Of a stretch of 64,000 bases of DNA, positions 1 to 8,737 are shown piece by piece. Within the stretch, counting starts at the first letter, position 1; each line of letters begins with the position of its first letter. Source of the DNA: Sphingomonas hengshuiensis. GTDB lineage: Bacteria > Pseudomonadota > Alphaproteobacteria > Sphingomonadales > Sphingomonadaceae. Location: positions 62,001 through 126,000 of the forward strand of contig QFNF01000001.1 of assembly GCA_003240755.1 (NCBI GenBank), read 5' to 3'. Under the pieces are notes generated by a model. That model had not been told where the DNA came from and did no database searches. It was given only the letters and a program-made list of their open reading frames with translations. The position numbers and the translations under genes are program-made.

Positions 1-272
1 ATGCGGCGCAGGGCGTGACCCATGTCGTGCGCGGGGTCGATCTGTTCGCGGCGACGCATGTCCACCGCCTGTTGCAGGCCCTGCTCGACCTGCCCGTCCC
101 GGTATGGCGGCACCATGAACTGCTGCTGGGTCCGGACGGGCAACGGCTGGCCAAGCGCAACGGGGCGCCGACCCTGGCCGCGTTGCGGGAGGGGGGTGTC
201 GACGGCCGTGCCCTTGCTGACGATCTGCGCGCTGGACGGCACCCCATTGGCTTTATGGTCGCAAGTGCCTAG
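1..272 (+). CDS. gluQ: Glutamyl-Q tRNA(Asp) synthetase, C-terminal part (partial)
   Basis: The frame is already open at the window edge, so only about the last 90 residues are present. GluQ is a truncated glutamyl-tRNA synthetase paralogue that glutamylates queuosine in the anticodon of tRNA(Asp). The visible part has the end of the class I catalytic fold: THVVRGVDL, the stretch preceding the helix that contacts ATP, and LAKRNGAPTL, which replaces the KLSKR-type signature. There is no anticodon-binding domain after it, which separates GluQ from full GltX. The stop lies 9 bases before the next gene. A queuosine-precursor transporter at 7948-8607 fits a cell that modifies tRNA with queuosine. 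Confidence 0.85.
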   Translation, partial: AAQGVTHVVRGVDLFAATHVHRLLQALLDLPVPVWRHHELLLGPDGQRLAKRNGAPTLAALREGGVDGRALADDLRAGRHPIGFMVASA

Positions 273-281
273 CTTCGCTGC

Positions 282-509
282 ATGAACACTTTCCTCGTCC
301 TCCTGCTGATCGCGGCGATGATCGCGGTCGTCGTCGCGCTGATCCGGGGCATCGTTTCGTTCCTGGCACAGGGGTCCGCCGAGGCGCGAGGCGAGGGGCC
401 AAGCGAACACGCGCTCAAGTCGAACAGGATGATGCAGGCGCGCGTGCTGTTCCAGGCGATCGCGATCCTGATCGTCGTCGTTCTGCTGTTCGTGGCCGGC
501 CGTACGTGA
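282..509 (+). CDS. Twin transmembrane protein, HIG1-domain type
   Basis: A 75-residue protein with two hydrophobic helices, at about residues 3-27 and 55-73, joined by a polar loop containing the SNRMMQARV stretch. This layout is that of small alphaproteobacterial HIG1/twin-TM proteins, relatives of mitochondrial respiratory supercomplex factors. The protein should sit in the inner membrane. Association with cytochrome oxidase is inferred from the family and is not shown here. It ends 7 bases before the cobalamin adenosyltransferase gene and is probably co-transcribed with it. Confidence 0.8.
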   Translation: MNTFLVLLLIAAMIAVVVALIRGIVSFLAQGSAEARGEGPSEHALKSNRMMQARVLFQAIAILIVVVLLFVAGRT

Positions 510-516
510 AGCGCAC

Positions 517-1083
517 ATGGTAAAGCTGACCAAGATCTACACCCGAACCGGCGATGGCGGTACGACCGGGCTGGTCGACGGATCGCGCGTGGCGAAGGAC
601 GCCGCGGTGATGCAGGCGATCGGCGATGTCGACGAGGCCAATTCGGCGCTGGGGGTGGCCATTGCCGCGCTGGGCGAGCATGACAGCGCGGCGACGCTGC
701 TGACCATCCAGAACGACCTGTTCGACCTGGGCGCCGATCTGGCGACGCCGCCTGCGATCGAGGGCGCGCTCAGGATCGTGCCCGATCAGGTCGTCGCGCT
801 GGAGAGGGCGATCGACTGCGCCAATGCCGGATTGTCGCCGCTTACCAGCTTCATCCTGCCGGGCGGATCGGCCGCCGCCGCGGCGCTGCACCTGGCGCGT
901 GCGATCGTGCGGCGGGCGGAGCGGTCGGCGGTAGCGGCTTCGCATCACGCGGCGTTGAATCCTCAGCTACTCGCCTATCTCAACCGGCTTTCGGATTTTC
1001 TGTTCGTTTTTGCGCGACTTGTGAACCAAAGTGCTGGCGGGGACGTTCTGTGGGTACCGGGCGGGGAGCGTCCGAAACCCTAG
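517..1083 (+). CDS. Cob(I)yrinic acid a,c-diamide / cob(I)alamin adenosyltransferase, PduO type
   Basis: A 188-residue protein that transfers the 5'-deoxyadenosyl group of ATP to cob(I)alamin to make adenosylcobalamin. The family N-terminal ATP-binding signature [11 protein letters not shown] is at residues 9-19. The helical-bundle signature with paired arginines, [11 protein letters not shown], lies near residues 128-138. Length is normal for the PduO/MMAB type. It follows the HIG1 gene closely and precedes egtB by 11 bases, so it may lead an operon with egtB-egtD. No cobalamin riboswitch is visible upstream. Confidence 0.92.
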   Translation: MVKLTKIYTRTGDGGTTGLVDGSRVAKDAAVMQAIGDVDEANSALGVAIAALGEHDSAATLLTIQNDLFDLGADLATPPAIEGALRIVPDQVVALERAIDCANAGLSPLTSFILPGGSAAAAALHLARAIVRRAERSAVAASHHAALNPQLLAYLNRLSDFLFVFARLVNQSAGGDVLWVPGGERPKP

Positions 1084-1094
1084 GAGCGATCAGC

Positions 1095-2351
1095 ATGCGA
1101 GCGACCCCGGCCGACCGGTCCGATACCGCGCTCGCCTGTCGCTACCGGGCTGTCCGATCGCTGACCGACGATCTCGCCGCGCCGCTGTCGGATGCCGATG
1201 CCACGGTGCAGTCGATGGACGATGCGTCGCCGGCCAAATGGCACATGGCGCATACGACGTGGTTCTTCGAAACCTTTGTCCTGCGCGACCATGTGCCGGG
1301 TTACAGGCTGCACGACGAACGCTTCCCGTTCCTGTTCAACAGCTATTACGAAGCCGAGGGGCGCCGTCATGCCCGCGCCCGGCGGGGTATGATTACCCGT
1401 CCCAGCCTCGACGAAGTGCGTGACTATCGTGCCGCCGTCGATGCGGCACTGATCGCGGCGTTTCCCGATCTCGGCGACGCGGCGCGTGAACTGGTGGCGC
1501 TGGGTTGCAACCATGAGGAGCAGCATCAGGAATTGCTGCTGACCGATATCCTGCATCATTTCAGCGAGAACCCGCTGGAGCCGGCGATGTTCGCGCCCGA
1601 GCCCAAGCGTCCGGTCGCGGTGCCGCCGCCGACCGGCTGGATCGAGCATGGCGGCGGGATCGTTCGGGTCGGCCATGGCGGATCGGGTTTCGCGTTCGAT
1701 TGCGAGGGGCCGCGCCACGACCAGTTGCTCCACCCCCATGCCATCGCCGATCGCACCGTCACCAACGGCGAATGGGCCGCGTTCATCGCCGATGGCGGCT
1801 ATGCCGATGCGCGATTGTGGCTGGCCGATGGCTGGGCATGGGTGCAGGCGAACGGTATCGATGCGCCGCTCTATTGGGAACGCCGCGACAATGTGTGGAC
1901 CCGCTTCGGGCTGGACGGGCGACGCGCGATCGATCCGGCCGCGCCGGTGACGCATGTCAGCTTCTTCGAGGCGGACGCCTATGCCAGTTGGGCTGGGGCA
2001 CGGCTGCCCACCGAGTTCGAATGGGAGGCGGCCGCCGCGGCGCATGACCCGGCGGGCGGCAACCAGCTCGACCACGCCCATGCTGTCGAGCCGCGACCCT
2101 CGGTGGGGGGGGCGGCGTTTTTTGGAGATGTGTGGCAATGGACCGGCAGCGCATACCGGCCCTATCCGCGCTTCCGGACGGCCGAAGGCGCGGTCGGCGA
2201 GTATAATGGCAAGTTCATGAGCGGCCAGTTCGTGTTGCGGGGTGCCTCCTGCGCCACGCCGCGCGGCCATTCGCGGCCCTGCTACCGCAACTTCTTCTAC
2301 CCCCATCAGCGCTGGCAGTTCACCGGCGTCCGTCTTGCAAAGGATCTGTGA
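1095..2351 (+). CDS. egtB: Ergothioneine biosynthesis sulfoxide synthase EgtB
   Basis: Non-heme iron enzyme of about 418 residues that joins hercynine to gamma-glutamylcysteine or cysteine through a sulfoxide bond. The N-terminal DinB-like bundle carries the iron ligands: WHMAHTTWF (His53) and the HxxxHxE motif NHEEQHQE (His140, His144, Glu146). The C-terminal half is an FGE-sulfatase (formylglycine-generating) fold ending [17 protein letters not shown]. The ATG at 1095 is chosen because an upstream in-frame alternative runs into the preceding gene. The stop overlaps the egtD start by one base (TGATG), which indicates translational coupling. No egtA or egtC is nearby, as in many proteobacterial two-gene ergothioneine clusters. 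Confidence 0.93.
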   Translation: MRATPADRSDTALACRYRAVRSLTDDLAAPLSDADATVQSMDDASPAKWHMAHTTWFFETFVLRDHVPGYRLHDERFPFLFNSYYEAEGRRHARARRGMITRPSLDEVRDYRAAVDAALIAAFPDLGDAARELVALGCNHEEQHQELLLTDILHHFSENPLEPAMFAPEPKRPVAVPPPTGWIEHGGGIVRVGHGGSGFAFDCEGPRHDQLLHPHAIADRTVTNGEWAAFIADGGYADARLWLADGWAWVQANGIDAPLYWERRDNVWTRFGLDGRRAIDPAAPVTHVSFFEADAYASWAGARLPTEFEWEAAAAAHDPAGGNQLDHAHAVEPRPSVGGAAFFGDVWQWTGSAYRPYPRFRTAEGAVGEYNGKFMSGQFVLRGASCATPRGHSRPCYRNFFYPHQRWQFTGVRLAKDL

Positions 2352-3322
2352 TGCTGCTGGCCGACGACGGACCGATGGCGACCCGCGCCGACCCCGCCTT
2401 TCGCGCCGACGTGCTCGCCGGACTGTCCTTGCCGCAAAAGGCGGTTCCGGCGCGCTGGTTCTACGACCGCAAGGGGTCCGAGCTGTTCGAGGACATCACC
2501 GGCCTGCCCGAATATTATCCGACCCGCGCGGAAACCGCGATCCTGGAGACCGTCTGCCCCGAACTGGTCGGTGCGGTCGGCGAGGGGGCGGCAGTGGTCG
2601 AGTTCGGATCGGGATCGTCGGTCAAGACGCCGATCGTGCTGAACTGCATCGAGCCCGCCGCCTATGTCCCGATCGATATTTCGGGCGATTTCCTGCGGAC
2701 GTCGGCGGCGACGCTGGCCGCGCAGTTCCCCGGCCTGCCCGTGCTGCCGGTCGAGGCCGATTTCATGAATCCCGTTCCGCTGCCGGCGGAAGTCGCGGAC
2801 ATGCCCAAGCTGGGCTTCTTTCCCGGATCGACGATCGGGAACATGGAGCCGCTGGCGGCGGGCACGCTGCTGCGGGCGATGCGCGACTGGCTGGGCGAGG
2901 GGGCGATGTTGTTGATCGGGATCGACCGGATCAAGGACGAAGCGACGCTGGTCGCCGCCTATGACGACGCGGCGGGGGTGACGGCGGCGTTCAACCGCAA
3001 CCTGCTGGACCGGATCAACCGCGAACTGTCGGGCACGGTACCGGTCGACGCGTTCGTGCATGAGGCGCGCTGGAACGACGATGCCGCGCGGATCGAGATG
3101 CACCTGCGGGCGACGCGCGACCTTGCCTTCACCGTCGACGGCCGGGCGTTCGCGATGCAGGCCGGGGAGACGATCCATACCGAGAACAGCCACAAATATG
3201 GCGATCGCGATGCGCGGCTGCTGCTGCGCAGCGGCGGGTGGACGCCGGTCGGGCAGTGGTGCGGGGATGGCGCGTTCTGCGTGATCCTGGCCGAAGCGCG
3301 ACCGGTGCCGATCGCGCCATGA
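2351..3322 (+). CDS. egtD: L-histidine N-alpha-methyltransferase EgtD
   Basis: 323-residue SAM-dependent enzyme that trimethylates histidine to hercynine, the first committed step of ergothioneine synthesis. The family hallmark RWFYDRKGSELFEDIT is near residues 35-50, followed by LPEYYPTRAE. The SAM-binding motif VEFGSGSSVKT is in the middle, and GFFPGSTIGN follows. The start is the ATG overlapping the egtB stop; a GTG lies directly upstream. The stop in turn overlaps the next start as ATGA. With EgtB it makes a complete minimal ergothioneine module, so thiol-based oxidative-stress protection is expected in this strain. Confidence 0.94.
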   Translation: MLLADDGPMATRADPAFRADVLAGLSLPQKAVPARWFYDRKGSELFEDITGLPEYYPTRAETAILETVCPELVGAVGEGAAVVEFGSGSSVKTPIVLNCIEPAAYVPIDISGDFLRTSAATLAAQFPGLPVLPVEADFMNPVPLPAEVADMPKLGFFPGSTIGNMEPLAAGTLLRAMRDWLGEGAMLLIGIDRIKDEATLVAAYDDAAGVTAAFNRNLLDRINRELSGTVPVDAFVHEARWNDDAARIEMHLRATRDLAFTVDGRAFAMQAGETIHTENSHKYGDRDARLLLRSGGWTPVGQWCGDGAFCVILAEARPVPIAP

Positions 3323-4143
3323 TCCGCTGGTTGCTGGCAATCACCGCGCTGGCCGTCGCGCTGCCGGCCGCCGCGCGCGACCTGACCGTGATGAGCCTCA
3401 ACATCCGGCTGCCTGCCGATGGCGATGGCCCGAACCGGTGGGAACTCCGCCGCGACCTGACCGCCGCGACGATCGCGCGCGCCGACCCCGACGTCATCGG
3501 CACGCAGGAACTGTTCAAGCGACAGGGCGACGATCTGGTCGCGCGCCTGCCGCGCTATCGCTGGATCGGGACCGGGCGCAGTGGCACCGGCACGGCCGAC
3601 GACGAGCATATGGGCATCTTCTACCGCGCCGACCGGTTGCGGGTCGAACGCTGGGGCAATTTCTGGCTGTCGGACACGCCGCACGTGGCGGGCAGCATCA
3701 CCTGGGGCAACCTCTATCCGCGAATGGTGACTTGGGCGATCTTTCGGGCGCGGGACGGCCAAGGGTTCGCGATGTTCAACACGCATCTGCCCTATCGTGC
3801 CGAGGACGAGCCCGCACGGGAAAAGGGTGCGGCGCTGTTGGCGTCACGGATTCCGGCAATCGCCGGCGACCTGCCGGTGGTGGTGACAGGCGATTTCAAC
3901 ACCGTGCCCGACAGTGCGACGCATGCCCGGCTGGCACGCGACCTGTCCGACGTGTGGACCACGACGCGCGTGCGCAGCGGGCCGGACGCGACGTTCCACG
4001 GCTTCACCGGCAAACCCGACCGGCGGATCGACTGGATCTTCACCAGGGGCTTCGTCGCCAGTTCCGTGCGGACGATCGACACGCGACGGGGGGTGCTGTT
4101 CCCGTCGGATCATTATCCGGTCGTGGCGACGCTGCGGCGCTGA
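3319..4143 (+). CDS. Exported endonuclease/exonuclease/phosphatase-family protein
   Basis: 274 residues with a signal peptide (MIRWLLAITALAVALPAAARD) followed by an EEP fold. Visible motifs are MSLNIRLP at the first strand, the catalytic acid in GTQELFK, HLPYRAEDEP, TGDFNT and the C-terminal PSDHYPV. These match Mg-dependent hydrolases such as secreted DNases or phosphatases. The start overlaps the egtD stop (ATGA), so it is translated with the ergothioneine genes. Any functional link to them is unclear. The substrate cannot be assigned from the motifs. Confidence 0.85.
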   Translation: MIRWLLAITALAVALPAAARDLTVMSLNIRLPADGDGPNRWELRRDLTAATIARADPDVIGTQELFKRQGDDLVARLPRYRWIGTGRSGTGTADDEHMGIFYRADRLRVERWGNFWLSDTPHVAGSITWGNLYPRMVTWAIFRARDGQGFAMFNTHLPYRAEDEPAREKGAALLASRIPAIAGDLPVVVTGDFNTVPDSATHARLARDLSDVWTTTRVRSGPDATFHGFTGKPDRRIDWIFTRGFVASSVRTIDTRRGVLFPSDHYPVVATLRR

Positions 4144-4154
4144 TCGCCATTGGC

Positions 4155-4178
4155 GTTGCGCGTGGGACACGGCGCAAC
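4155..4178. terminator. Hairpin between convergent genes
   Basis: GTTGCGC and GCGCAAC form a perfect 7-bp stem with a 10-base loop, between the stop at 4143 on the plus strand and the stop at 4202 on the minus strand. There is no T-tract, so termination is inferred from position. Confidence 0.4.
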
Positions 4179-4201
4179 GGCGGGTCGGGCGTGATGAGGT
4201 C

Positions 4202-5266
4202 CTAGCGGATCACCCGCGTCGCCCAGGTGCGGATGAAGTCGGGATTGCCGCGACATTCCGCCATTTCGCGGCGTTCGATCAGGCGGAAGCGTGCGCCATC
4301 CCACGCGTAGCGCTGCATGACGCCACAGTCGCCGAGCCCGCGTCCCTTTGCGAAGGTGGCGAGGATGCCGTCGTCGAACGTCGCATTATAGACCATGTCC
4401 CCGTCGGAATCGCCCGCGAGGGGCGCATCGAACGATACCGGGACGGCGGTGCCCCGTTCGATCACGAACAGCGCGGAGAGGACATTATATGCCCCTGTCG
4501 CACAGGGCACGATGGCCAGCGTGCGCGGACCGTCGAGCGTCTTGGTCGTAACGTCGGGCAGGTGGTCGTCGTCGTCGCAACCGGCCATGTCGCGCATCCG
4601 GGTGATGAGCAGCGGATCGAGCAGTGCCGCTTCGCCCCGGATCGTCGCGGCGCGGACGACCGGCAGCGGCGGGGCGGGGCGGGTGTCGGGCTTGCCGCCG
4701 CGGGCAACGATCGCGCCGGTGGTGCCCACGCGTCCCTGGCGGTCGTCGATCCGGCGCAATACCGCCGAAGCACCCTTCAGCGGCAGGGTGGCGACTGTCG
4801 TGCCGCCGGCATCGATCAGGGTCAGGGTCCGGCCCGTGGCGAGCCTGGTTGCCAGCGCCATCGCCGGGGCGCCGGTCAGCGCGATGGCGTCGTCCCGCCG
4901 CGTGCCGCCGCGCATGACCGCTTCGCCATCGACCTGCGCGGTCAGGGGCAGCGTGATCGGTTCCCGGCTGCGTAGCCGGATCGCGAGCGGGGCGCCGGGG
5001 CCGGGGCCGCGTTCGATCGACAGGGTGAGGGCGGGGCCGTCCCCGTCCTCCGGCATCAGCGTTCCCGCCTGACAGGTCCCGCCATTGTCGCAGCCCACCG
5101 CCCAGTCGCCGAAGCGGGCAAGCGGCAGCGGGCGGGGCGGCGTCGCCATGTCGGCGACCGGGGTGGCGGGCGTCGCCGATGCGCCGGGCGAGGGTGCGGG
5201 CGGTTCCGATCCGCCGTTGCAGGCGGGAAGCGTCAGCGACAGGGCAAGTGGCAGGAAACGGCGCAT
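4202..5266 (-). CDS. DUF1176 domain lipoprotein
   Basis: 354 residues. The N-terminus is a lipoprotein signal ([16 protein letters not shown], Cys16), then a proline/alanine-rich linker and a DUF1176 domain that opens with [22 protein letters not shown]1176 proteins are envelope proteins of unknown biochemical role, common in alphaproteobacteria. The domain keeps its paired cysteines (GCDNGGTC). The gene stands alone, divergent from the 3-hydroxyacyl-CoA dehydrogenase gene and convergent with the EEP gene. Confidence 0.85.
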   Translation of the reverse strand: MRRFLPLALSLTLPACNGGSEPPAPSPGASATPATPVADMATPPRPLPLARFGDWAVGCDNGGTCQAGTLMPEDGDGPALTLSIERGPGPGAPLAIRLRSREPITLPLTAQVDGEAVMRGGTRRDDAIALTGAPAMALATRLATGRTLTLIDAGGTTVATLPLKGASAVLRRIDDRQGRVGTTGAIVARGGKPDTRPAPPLPVVRAATIRGEAALLDPLLITRMRDMAGCDDDDHLPDVTTKTLDGPRTLAIVPCATGAYNVLSALFVIERGTAVPVSFDAPLAGDSDGDMVYNATFDDGILATFAKGRGLGDCGVMQRYAWDGARFRLIERREMAECRGNPDFIRTWATRVIR

Positions 5267-5353
5267 GGAGGTGCGATACCGGCATGCGCGGGTGATCGAA
5301 AGCCGCTATTGCCGCGTTCGAGCCGTGAAACGGCAATGCAGAGAGGACGAACG

Positions 5354-6223
5354 ATGAAGACGATTGGCGTGATCGGCGCAGGGCAGATGGGAGCGGGCAT
5401 CGCCCAGGTATCGGCACAGGCGGGCCATGCGGTGCTGCTGTCGGACATATCGGTCGATCGGGCGCAGGCGGGCAAGGACGGGATCGCCAGGCAACTGGCG
5501 CGGGCCGTGTCGAAGGAGAAGATCACCCAGGCCGATGCCGACGCCGCGCTCGCGCAGATCACCCCGGTCGGCGATCTGGCGGCGATGGGACCGTGCGACC
5601 TGGTGATCGAGGCGGCGACCGAGCGGGAAGCGATCAAGCGCCAGATCTTCGAAACCGTCGGCAAGGCGCTGTCCGATACCGCGATCCTTGCCAGCAACAC
5701 CTCGTCGATCCCGATCACGCGGCTGGCGCAGGCGGCACCCGACCCGGCCCGGTTCATGGGCGTGCATTTCTTCAATCCGGTGCCGGTCATGGGCCTGATC
5801 GAGCTGATCCGCGGCCTTGCCACCAGCGACGCGACGGTGGCGGCGGTCGAGGCGTTCGGACAGAGCCTGAACAAGCGGATCGTCCATGCCAACGACGCGC
5901 CGGGCTTCATCGTCAACCGCGTGCTGATGCCGATGCTGAACGAGGCGTGCTTCGCGCTGGGCGAGGGCGTGGCGACGATCCCCGACATCGATGCCGCGTG
6001 CCAGCTTGGCCTCAATCACCCGATGGGGCCGTTCACGCTTGCCGACTTCATCGGGCTGGACACCTGTCTGGAGATCACCCGCGTCCTGTTCGAAGGGACC
6101 GGCGATCCCAAGTTCCGCCCGGCGCCGCTGCTGGTCAAATATGTCGAGGCCGGCTGGTACGGGCGGAAGGCAAAGCGCGGCTTCTACGATTATTCGGGCG
6201 CGGAGCCGGTGCCGACCAGGTAA
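5354..6223 (+). CDS. 3-hydroxybutyryl-CoA dehydrogenase
   Basis: 289-residue NAD(P)-dependent dehydrogenase that interconverts 3-hydroxyacyl-CoA and 3-oxoacyl-CoA, in butyrate or short-chain fatty-acid turnover. The Rossmann motif [14 protein letters not shown] is at the N-terminus. The catalytic His is in [14 protein letters not shown], and the C-terminal helical domain contains [16 protein letters not shown]. The start is the ATG preceded by GAGAGGACGA, a good ribosome-binding site; a longer in-frame extension would reach into the divergent promoter region. Length is typical for the Hbd/PaaH family. The CoA-transferase at 23732-25981 could act in the same acetoacetyl-CoA pathway. Confidence 0.93.
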   Translation: MKTIGVIGAGQMGAGIAQVSAQAGHAVLLSDISVDRAQAGKDGIARQLARAVSKEKITQADADAALAQITPVGDLAAMGPCDLVIEAATEREAIKRQIFETVGKALSDTAILASNTSSIPITRLAQAAPDPARFMGVHFFNPVPVMGLIELIRGLATSDATVAAVEAFGQSLNKRIVHANDAPGFIVNRVLMPMLNEACFALGEGVATIPDIDAACQLGLNHPMGPFTLADFIGLDTCLEITRVLFEGTGDPKFRPAPLLVKYVEAGWYGRKAKRGFYDYSGAEPVPTR

Positions 6224-6226
6224 AGG

Positions 6227-6361
6227 GTGCTGGGTTTCGCAGTCGTATACCCACGAGTGGCGACTTGCTTCGTCGTGGTTGGAGCAGCAGCGGCGTTCGT
6301 GCTGGCCAGGCAAGGTGGCATCAAAATCATCATCGAAGCGGCTAAGGAAGAGGTGGGTTAG
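6227..6361 (+). CDS. Possible 44-residue membrane peptide (weak)
   Basis: A GTG-initiated frame 4 bases after the dehydrogenase stop. It encodes a hydrophobic stretch, roughly FVVVGAAAAFVLARQGG, followed by a charged tail IEAAKEEVG. The only ribosome-binding candidate is AAAGG directly abutting the start, which is poor. The TM-like core and amphipathic tail resemble small single-pass proteins, but a frame of this length can arise by chance in this composition. It was not matched to any family. Confidence 0.2.
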   Translation: MLGFAVVYPRVATCFVVVGAAAAFVLARQGGIKIIIEAAKEEVG

Positions 6362-6407
6362 TATAACCCTGTCGATCACGACACTGGCAAAAAACCTCGA
6401 ACTGTTC

Positions 6408-6439
6408 GGGCTGACGAGCGAGGACGTCTTCGTCAGCCC
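6408..6439. terminator. Perfect 10-bp hairpin downstream of the hydroxyacyl-CoA dehydrogenase
   Basis: GGGCTGACGA at 6408-6417 pairs exactly with TCGTCAGCCC at 6430-6439 around a 12-base loop. There is no downstream T-run, so it may be a factor-assisted terminator, an mRNA-stabilising hairpin or part of a relic element. Confidence 0.35.
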
Positions 6440-6504
6440 GACCAAGGCTTGGATCGGATCGGCGCTTCGTTCGTAGGACGCGGAATTGCCTGTCTATTCT
6501 TGTT

Positions 6505-6597
6505 GTCACTCCCGCGGAGGCGGGAGTCCATATGCATGACCGTCGCCACTCCAGCCCCAATATAGGCGTCTATGGATTCCCGCCTTCGCGGGAATGA
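6505..6597. repeat. Dispersed palindromic repeat (REP-like)
   Basis: The left arm at 6505-6531 (GTCACTCCCGCGGAGGCGGG then AGTCCAT) is nearly the reverse complement of the right arm at 6572-6597, which ends CGCGGGAATGAC. Each arm also contains an internal small palindrome, CCCGCnnnGGCGGG. The CATTCCCGCGAAGGCGGGAA type is, to my knowledge, a common extragenic repeat of sphingomonads and other GC-rich proteobacteria. No transposase is associated with it. Confidence 0.75.
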
Positions 6598-6634
6598 CGA
6601 ACATTCGCGATGATCGCTGGGTGTCGACCGGCGC

Positions 6635-6937
6635 CTATATGAACGTCGCGACGGTCGCGCGATAGATGGCGGGCAGGATGATCCCCTGCAGGATGCCGAT
6701 CAGCACCAGCACCACGAACGGCGCGAAGTCGAGCGCGCCGAAATCGGGCAGGATCCGCCGGATCGGGCGATAGATCGGTTCGGTCACGGTCGCGAGGCCG
6801 CGATAGAGCGAACGGATGAAGTCGTTATGGGTGTTGATGACGTTGAACGCGATCAGGATCGACAGGAGCGCCTGTACGATGATGATCCACCACACCACGT
6901 TCAGCAGCACCTGAATGATATCGAGCAGGACGTTCAA
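6635..6937 (-). CDS. YggT family membrane protein
   Basis: 100 residues with two hydrophobic helices (about 4-28 and 70-95) flanking the YggT signature, which here reads ATVTEPIYRPIRRILPDFGALDFAPFVVL. The RPIRR-P-GxxDFAP pattern is diagnostic for the family. YggT proteins are inner-membrane proteins implicated in division-plane or osmotic functions, with no enzymatic role known. It lies 61 bases downstream of argB on the same strand. Confidence 0.92.
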   Translation of the reverse strand: MNVLLDIIQVLLNVVWWIIIVQALLSILIAFNVINTHNDFIRSLYRGLATVTEPIYRPIRRILPDFGALDFAPFVVLVLIGILQGIILPAIYRATVATFI

Positions 6938-6998
6938 CGCATCGGGCCTTTCGCGAGTTCGCTTCGACTATAGGGACGCGGACGCGCCGGTCCAACCC

Positions 6999-7895
6999 TC
7001 AGGCATGGACCAGCGTGCCGGCACCCTGTTCGGTGAAGATTTCGAGCAGCATGCCGTGCGGTACGCGTCCGTCGAGGATGACCGCCGCGTCGACGCCCTG
7101 CGCCACCGCCGACACGCAGGTTTCGACCTTCGGTATCATGCCGCCCTTGATCGTGCCGTCGGCCTTCAGTTCGGCGATGCGCGCCGGGTCGAGGTCGGTC
7201 AGCAGCGCACCGGTCTTGTCGAGCACGCCCGCGACGTCGGTCAGCAGGAAGAAGCGCGACGCGCCCATCGCGCCGGCGATCGACCCGGCCATGGTGTCGG
7301 CATTGATATTGTAGGTCTGGCCATCGGCGCCCAGCGCCACCGGGGCGACGACCGGGATGAAGCCGTCGCGCGCCAGGCTGTGCAGGATGGTCGGATCGAC
7401 CGCGACCGGCGTGCCGACAAAGCCCAGATCGACATGGCGTTCGATCCCCTGCGCGCGGTCGGGTTCGCTGCGGCCGACCTTTTGCGCGGTGACGAGGCGC
7501 GCATCCTTGCCCGAAATGCCGACCGCCTTGCCGCCGGCCGCCGCGATCCACGCGACGATTTCCTTGTTGATCTTGCCCGCCAGCACCATTTCCGCGACCT
7601 CGGCGGTGGCGGCGTCGGTGACGCGCAGGCCGTCGACGAAGCGCGATTCGACGCCGAGGCGCTTCAGCATCGCGCCGATCTGCGGGCCGCCGCCATGGAC
7701 GACGACGGGGTTGATGCCGACCTGTTTGAGCAGCACCACATCCTCGGCGAAGTCGCGCGCGAGTTCGGGGTCGCCCATGGCGTGGCCGCCATATTTCACC
7801 ACGAAGGTGCGACCGGCATAGCGTTGCAGATAGGGCAGCGCCTCGGTCAGCGTTTCCGCCTTGGCGAGCATCTTCGGGTCGGGTGCGTTCGTCAT
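6999..7895 (-). CDS. argB: Acetylglutamate kinase
   Basis: 298 residues. Phosphorylates N-acetylglutamate in the second step of arginine synthesis. The ATP-binding lysine is in VKYGGHAMG (residues 33-41), the glycine loop HGGGPQIG is at 67-74, and the C-terminal substrate and nucleotide segments include ADTMAG and [11 protein letters not shown]. The start is the ATG giving [10 protein letters not shown]; a longer in-frame option crosses the intergenic region. The N-terminal extension before VKYGG is of the kind seen in arginine-inhibited hexameric enzymes, so feedback inhibition is likely but not proven. Confidence 0.95.
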   Translation of the reverse strand: MTNAPDPKMLAKAETLTEALPYLQRYAGRTFVVKYGGHAMGDPELARDFAEDVVLLKQVGINPVVVHGGGPQIGAMLKRLGVESRFVDGLRVTDAATAEVAEMVLAGKINKEIVAWIAAAGGKAVGISGKDARLVTAQKVGRSEPDRAQGIERHVDLGFVGTPVAVDPTILHSLARDGFIPVVAPVALGADGQTYNINADTMAGSIAGAMGASRFFLLTDVAGVLDKTGALLTDLDPARIAELKADGTIKGGMIPKVETCVSAVAQGVDAAVILDGRVPHGMLLEIFTEQGAGTLVHA

Positions 7896-7947
7896 GGCGC
7901 GCGCCTTAGCGGGGTGTGGGGAAAGAGGAAAGAATTGGGTTGGGCGA

Positions 7948-8607
7948 TCAGACCTTGCCGCGATCCAGCCGGCGGCCAAGCCCGACAAAGGCGTAGATCA
8001 GCGGCGGGACGAGGACGATCGACAGTGCGACCTTTGCCAGCATCTGTCCCACGACGAGCTGGCCGATCGGGAATACGCCGTAGAAGGCGACGGTGATGAA
8101 GATCAGCGTGTCGACGATCTGCGACAGCACGCTGGAAACGGCGGCGCGCAGCCACAGCAGCCGGCCCTGCCCGCGTTTCAGCCAGCCGAAGATCGTGACG
8201 TTCAGCGTCTGCGACACGCCATAGGCGACGATCCCCGCCATCCAGATGCGCAGGTTGGAGCGCATGACAAGGTCGAAGGCGGCCAGCCGGTCGGCCTCCA
8301 TGCTGGCGGCGGCGGGCAGTTCGAGGACGATCGCGACCAGCAGCATCGAGGCGAGCAGCGGCAGGAAGCCGAACCACACCAGATGCTTGGCCCGCAGCGC
8401 GCCATAGAGTTCGGCGACCGCGCTCGACACCACGACCAGCAGCAGGAACGCGAAGATGCCGGCTTCGACCGCGAGCGGGCCGATCGCGACCTGCTTGTTG
8501 CCGAGCACCCCGGCGATGCAGACCATGCCGCCATAGAAGATCGAGAAGATGAACAGCGCGCGGGGAATGGTGATCGTGGCCGGCGCCGGCGGGGGAGGGG
8601 TCGTCAT
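7948..8607 (-). CDS. Queuosine precursor transporter (YhhQ/VUT family)
   Basis: 219-residue inner-membrane protein with about six hydrophobic helices. Family features include [20 protein letters not shown] near the N-terminus, SSAVAELYG, and the helix [16 protein letters not shown]. YhhQ proteins import queuosine precursors such as preQ0 or preQ1. This is coherent with GluQ at the left edge of the window, which acts on queuosine-tRNA. The start MTTPPPPAP was chosen because the upstream extension is non-hydrophobic and lies in the divergent intergenic space. Confidence 0.88.
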   Translation of the reverse strand: MTTPPPPAPATITIPRALFIFSIFYGGMVCIAGVLGNKQVAIGPLAVEAGIFAFLLLVVVSSAVAELYGALRAKHLVWFGFLPLLASMLLVAIVLELPAAASMEADRLAAFDLVMRSNLRIWMAGIVAYGVSQTLNVTIFGWLKRGQGRLLWLRAAVSSVLSQIVDTLIFITVAFYGVFPIGQLVVGQMLAKVALSIVLVPPLIYAFVGLGRRLDRGKV

Positions 8608-8725
8608 GGCCCTTGCTAGTCCCGAAAACCGCCGATGGCAAAAGCGTTTGTCGCCGCTGGCGTCGCGGGCACCGGCATGGCATGTCACGACGGTTTGGGC
8701 CGTCCGGGGCGGGCGGCGGGGCAGG

Positions 8726-8737
8726 GTAAGCGCTTAC
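8726..8737. promoter_or_regulatory. Perfect 12-bp palindrome abutting the nupC start (LacI-type operator?)
   Basis: GTAAGCGCTTAC ends on the base before the ATG. The central AAGCGCTT is the classic LacI/GalR-family half-site arrangement (AAnCGnTT). Its position over the ribosome-binding region would allow a repressor to act as a roadblock. No LacI gene is adjacent. The only one in the window, at 50078-51154, appears to use a different core. Confidence 0.4.

Larger units (their letters stand above)
6224..6634. other. 411-base gap with hairpins and a dispersed repeat
   Basis: No established gene is visible. The gap contains a possible 44-residue frame (6227-6361), a short palindrome GGGTTA-GTA-TAACCC at 6355-6369, a perfect 10-bp hairpin at 6408-6439, and a palindromic repeat at 6505-6597. 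A second plus-strand frame running to 6476 reads LELFGLTSEDVFVSPTKAW but has no start or known family. Its AT content is higher than the flanks, which is consistent with a decayed or recently inserted segment. Confidence 0.5.
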
